DNA of 64,000 nucleotides from Bolinopsis microptera (Eukaryota > Ctenophora > Tentaculata > Lobata > Bolinopsidae). Position numbers and translations under genes: made by a program. Location of the stretch: contig NC_087084.1 in the NCBI RefSeq assembly GCF_026151205.1, forward strand, positions 10,009,453-10,073,452. The letters are read 5' to 3'. The notes under the pieces were generated by a model. That model made no database searches and was not told the origin of the DNA. It worked only from the letters and a program-made list of their open reading frames with translations. Of the stretch, positions 61,499 through 64,000 are shown in pieces (positions within the stretch are counted from its first letter, which is position 1; every line of letters begins with the position of its first letter).

Positions 61499-61855
61499 AT
61501 GGGTAAACTAGTAAAGTGGAAAGGGAAGTATTTTAAACAGGAAGACAATATAGGACTAATTGTGTATTTGTTACTTTTTAAAAGGTCATCAGAACGTATT
61601 TGGAAAAAGATTAGAAGGAAAACAAGATACAAAAAGTGCAAATTAAATAATGACAAGCTGTATAGAGAACTGTGGATTATCTCACCACGAAAGCTAGCTA
61701 AACAAGGGCTAAAAAGAGAAAACCGAGAACATTTGGCAAAATTAGACACCACAACTGCCAACCTAGTTACGACAAACCATGATCTGCGTCTAATTATAAC
61801 TCCACAATTAATGCCGCCCAGAGAGTGGTGTGTTCAAGCCCTAGGTCACTTTTGA
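61499..61855 (+). CDS. Orphan basic ORF, 118 aa
   Basis: ATG at 61499 to TGA at 61855. Strongly basic (many KR pairs, e.g. WKKIRRKTRYKKCK), no domain recognised, no splice partner seen. Length alone is only moderately significant in this composition; it may be a chance ORF or a fragment of a mobile element protein. Confidence 0.25.
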   Translation: MGKLVKWKGKYFKQEDNIGLIVYLLLFKRSSERIWKKIRRKTRYKKCKLNNDKLYRELWIISPRKLAKQGLKRENREHLAKLDTTTANLVTTNHDLRLIITPQLMPPREWCVQALGHF

Positions 61856-63840
61856 GCCGCACAAGCAGCTGTTGAGACATCTAATTAATGGAAGCGGCAG
61901 TGAACTCTCCAGGTGCTAAATGAATATGTCACCTGAGCGACTAGATAACATAGGTAGATATAATACACGGCAACAAAAGTCAAAAGTGTGAGGGAAACGG
62001 AAGCTAGCAAGATTTAAGAAATGTACTGCTTAAAGCTGTTAAGGTTTATAACGCGAGCTTCACTGGTGATACGCGACGTGCTTATTGGATCATTACGTTA
62101 CCATAACTTCATGCCCTTAACCTGGTTAAATGTTAACACTTTCATAGTTTTATCGGATTCTTTCATATAGAGGATTGTCTGGCTCATTATTCAACTTATA
62201 AAAATGTCATCAACATGATCAATCCAACTAGTGCAGTCCAAGTATAACAGTTTATAAATACATTTCCCTTTCTATCTCATTACTGTTCGTAGTATATTAT
62301 ATGAAAAGTGGATCAGTATTATATTAATATTATCATAAGGGAAGATCGCTGAAACCACGCACACAATCGAATGGGATTAGATCCCGGGAATATCTAAAAT
62401 ATCAGGTACGTTGACCCAAACTATAAAATAAACTGGATCCTGAAGAACTATCTATTTTTATTGCAACGTTTTACAACGTAATTACAACATAATTCTAGGT
62501 TTTGCACCACAATGATCGTGAAGCTCAACCCTATCTTTTGCTGCACAAAAATTAAATTCGCCTGACAGCCAATCAAAACCCATTTTAAGTCAGACCTGAA
62601 TCTTTGCATGCTGTGAAGGGGGTCCTGACTATACGGCGTAAGACTCTACGGCGTGAGTCCCGAACCCGCTGTGGAGTAAACTTAACATAAATTTCTTAAT
62701 TTGTACTGAACCAAGACACGCGGTTTAACCAAGACATGCATGTAAAACCAGGTACGTAATAAAACAATGAGGCTGGTAAATGATACTTTGGATGAGGGTA
62801 AATAATAATATCACTAGTTTGGCACTCAATGAGGTTCAGTAATTTCCACTTCCACGTTTCAAGGAAAGAATGGGGGTAGAATTAGCAGAAGAAAGAGATA
62901 AGGTCGACATGGTACCGTTTACAATATTTATTCGGGGATTATTATGTTCCTGTCATCTACAGTTCAGCGAGGCCAGTTCCCACTCCCCAACTGCAGTTCC
63001 AGTTTCATGTTACAACTTAACTTTATTTGGTTGAAAATCGATCCAACAAATCTTGTTTTGATTTCGAGTTACCGAATTTCAACCGAAAATTTATAAATTT
63101 CGTGGACGACTTTTGAAAAGAAAGTGTCGAGCCTAGCGGCACATTTCACCACATAGGTACATATTATAATACACACCTGGCACATATAGAACATATCAGT
63201 TCGTTTAATTATGACGGGTTCAATTTGGCGGTTTTACGGAAATCTTGCTATATTTTTATTTTTACCCGCCATAATAAAACCCGCAGAGTAAATTTTTGGA
63301 GTTTTGATACGGCATAATAATTTTTGGAAAATCAGCCATAATTTTTACCCGCCTCAATATTACCCGCCATAAATATACGAACTAAGGTAGGTACGTTTCA
63401 CCACTGATTCAACCACCATTCTACGTTTAATGTACGGTTGTTCCGCAGCAGAAGCATTTAGTTGCAGGCTTTTTGCGGAAACTCCGCCTTATCATAACTA
63501 TTCTAATAGATAAATAATAAGGTGATAATGTGGCAAACTATCGTCAATATGGTGATCATGATACAGCCAGACAGGGCATTATTTTTATTTTTGGCTTGTT
63601 TCAGCGATACACTGTTTCGAAAATATACTGTTCAGCAGCTGTAAAATATGATGGGCAACTAAACACGGTAAACACATAGTAAACTAAGTCCGCAATTACT
63701 TGAACCTAATTCAGGTTTCTCCAACTATATCACCTTGTACTTTCACATCCAGGAAGTCATCTTGGTACAGGAATTACATTGGTGTCTTTAAGTTACAGTT
63801 AACAATAAACAAACTAATTAAATGATAAAGTTGTGTTGTT
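61856..63840. other. No recognised gene; diverged TIR-element remnant at 63200-63390
   Basis: Mostly featureless. 63205-63390 repeats TTACCCGCC, AAAACCCGC and GGCGG blocks like those at the ends of the 50243-51101 element and ends in ACTAAGGTAGGTA, so it is probably an old relative. Confidence 0.45.
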
Positions 63841-63845
63841 TCAGG

Positions 63846-64000
63846 GAAAAATACGACATTCGTCCCGACCTGTGGGCCTCGCTAACAAATCCTCCATTAC
63901 AGTGCAACCAGTTAATTCGTCCCGACCTGTTGGCCTCGCTAACAAACCCTCCATTACAATGCAACCAGTTAATTCGTCCCGACCTGTGGGCCTCGCTACT
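63846..64000 (+). repeat. 57-bp tandem repeat, possibly coding, running off the window
   Basis: Two full units and a partial third of ATTCGTCCCGACCTGTGGGC... at a spacing of exactly 57 bp, directly after a good acceptor (TTGTTTCAG at about 63836-63844). Two plus-strand frames are open: one reads SSRPVGLANKSSITVQPVN repeats, the other IRPDLWASLTNPPLQCNQL. The second shows two synonymous and one non-synonymous change between units, the first one and two. Confidence 0.6.

Overview
Eukaryotic, animal-type DNA: AT-rich, intron-dense and full of transposon debris. Spliced exons with GT..AG junctions encode a TRPM2-type channel and a 7TM receptor with a mosaic ectodomain. These families, together with a CR1/L2-like LINE, Tc1/mariner, hAT, MULE and Harbinger-like elements, suggest an invertebrate, possibly a cnidarian. 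The species cannot be fixed from the sequence, and the standard genetic code fits all genes.

Layout. 1-2500: a frameshifted DUF4062-type exon, a small MITE and simple repeats. 2524-~11170 (minus strand): an apparently intact LINE with two overlapping ORFs. ORF1 ends in an SGNH-esterase-like domain that has lost its catalytic signature residues; ORF2 has endonuclease, reverse transcriptase and a C-terminal Cys-His motif. 11170-14080: tandem repeats and TIR elements, one with a perfect 10-bp target duplication. 14089-23183 (minus): a multi-exon receptor with LDLa, LDLa, TSP1 and an SRCR-like domain, then a 3.7-kb last exon with more LDLa modules and a rhodopsin-class 7TM domain. That last exon carries a frameshift in a CA microsatellite. 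23395-28918: a LINE 3' fragment and otherwise no recognisable gene. 28919-59289 (minus): a complete TRPM2-like channel gene. I traced 40 coding exon positions with consistent phases, from an initiator ATG to a stop (4704 nt, 1567 aa). It contains the N-terminal MHR/SLOG region, six TM segments, the pore, a TRP helix, a coiled coil and a C-terminal NUDT9-H domain. 59290-64000: mostly unrecognised, with two orphan ORFs and a 57-bp tandem repeat running off the end.

Most notable observations. (1) The TRPM2 exon encoding S4, the S4-S5 linker and S5 exists as two tandem, equal-length (157 nt), same-phase, diverged copies, which is the classic design of mutually exclusive exons; a third, truncated copy lies upstream. 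(2) At least seven splice boundaries of this gene are embedded in tandem repeats whose unit straddles the exon-intron junction, giving arrays of decoy donors or acceptors. (3) The NUDT9-H Nudix box has lost most metal-binding acidic residues. (4) The receptor combines LDLa, TSP1, SRCR-like and 7TM modules in one predicted protein. Introns of both genes host nested transposons, including a 4.5-kb hAT-like element with a perfect 8-bp target duplication and a FLYWCH-carrying TIR element interrupted by a 5'-truncated LINE.
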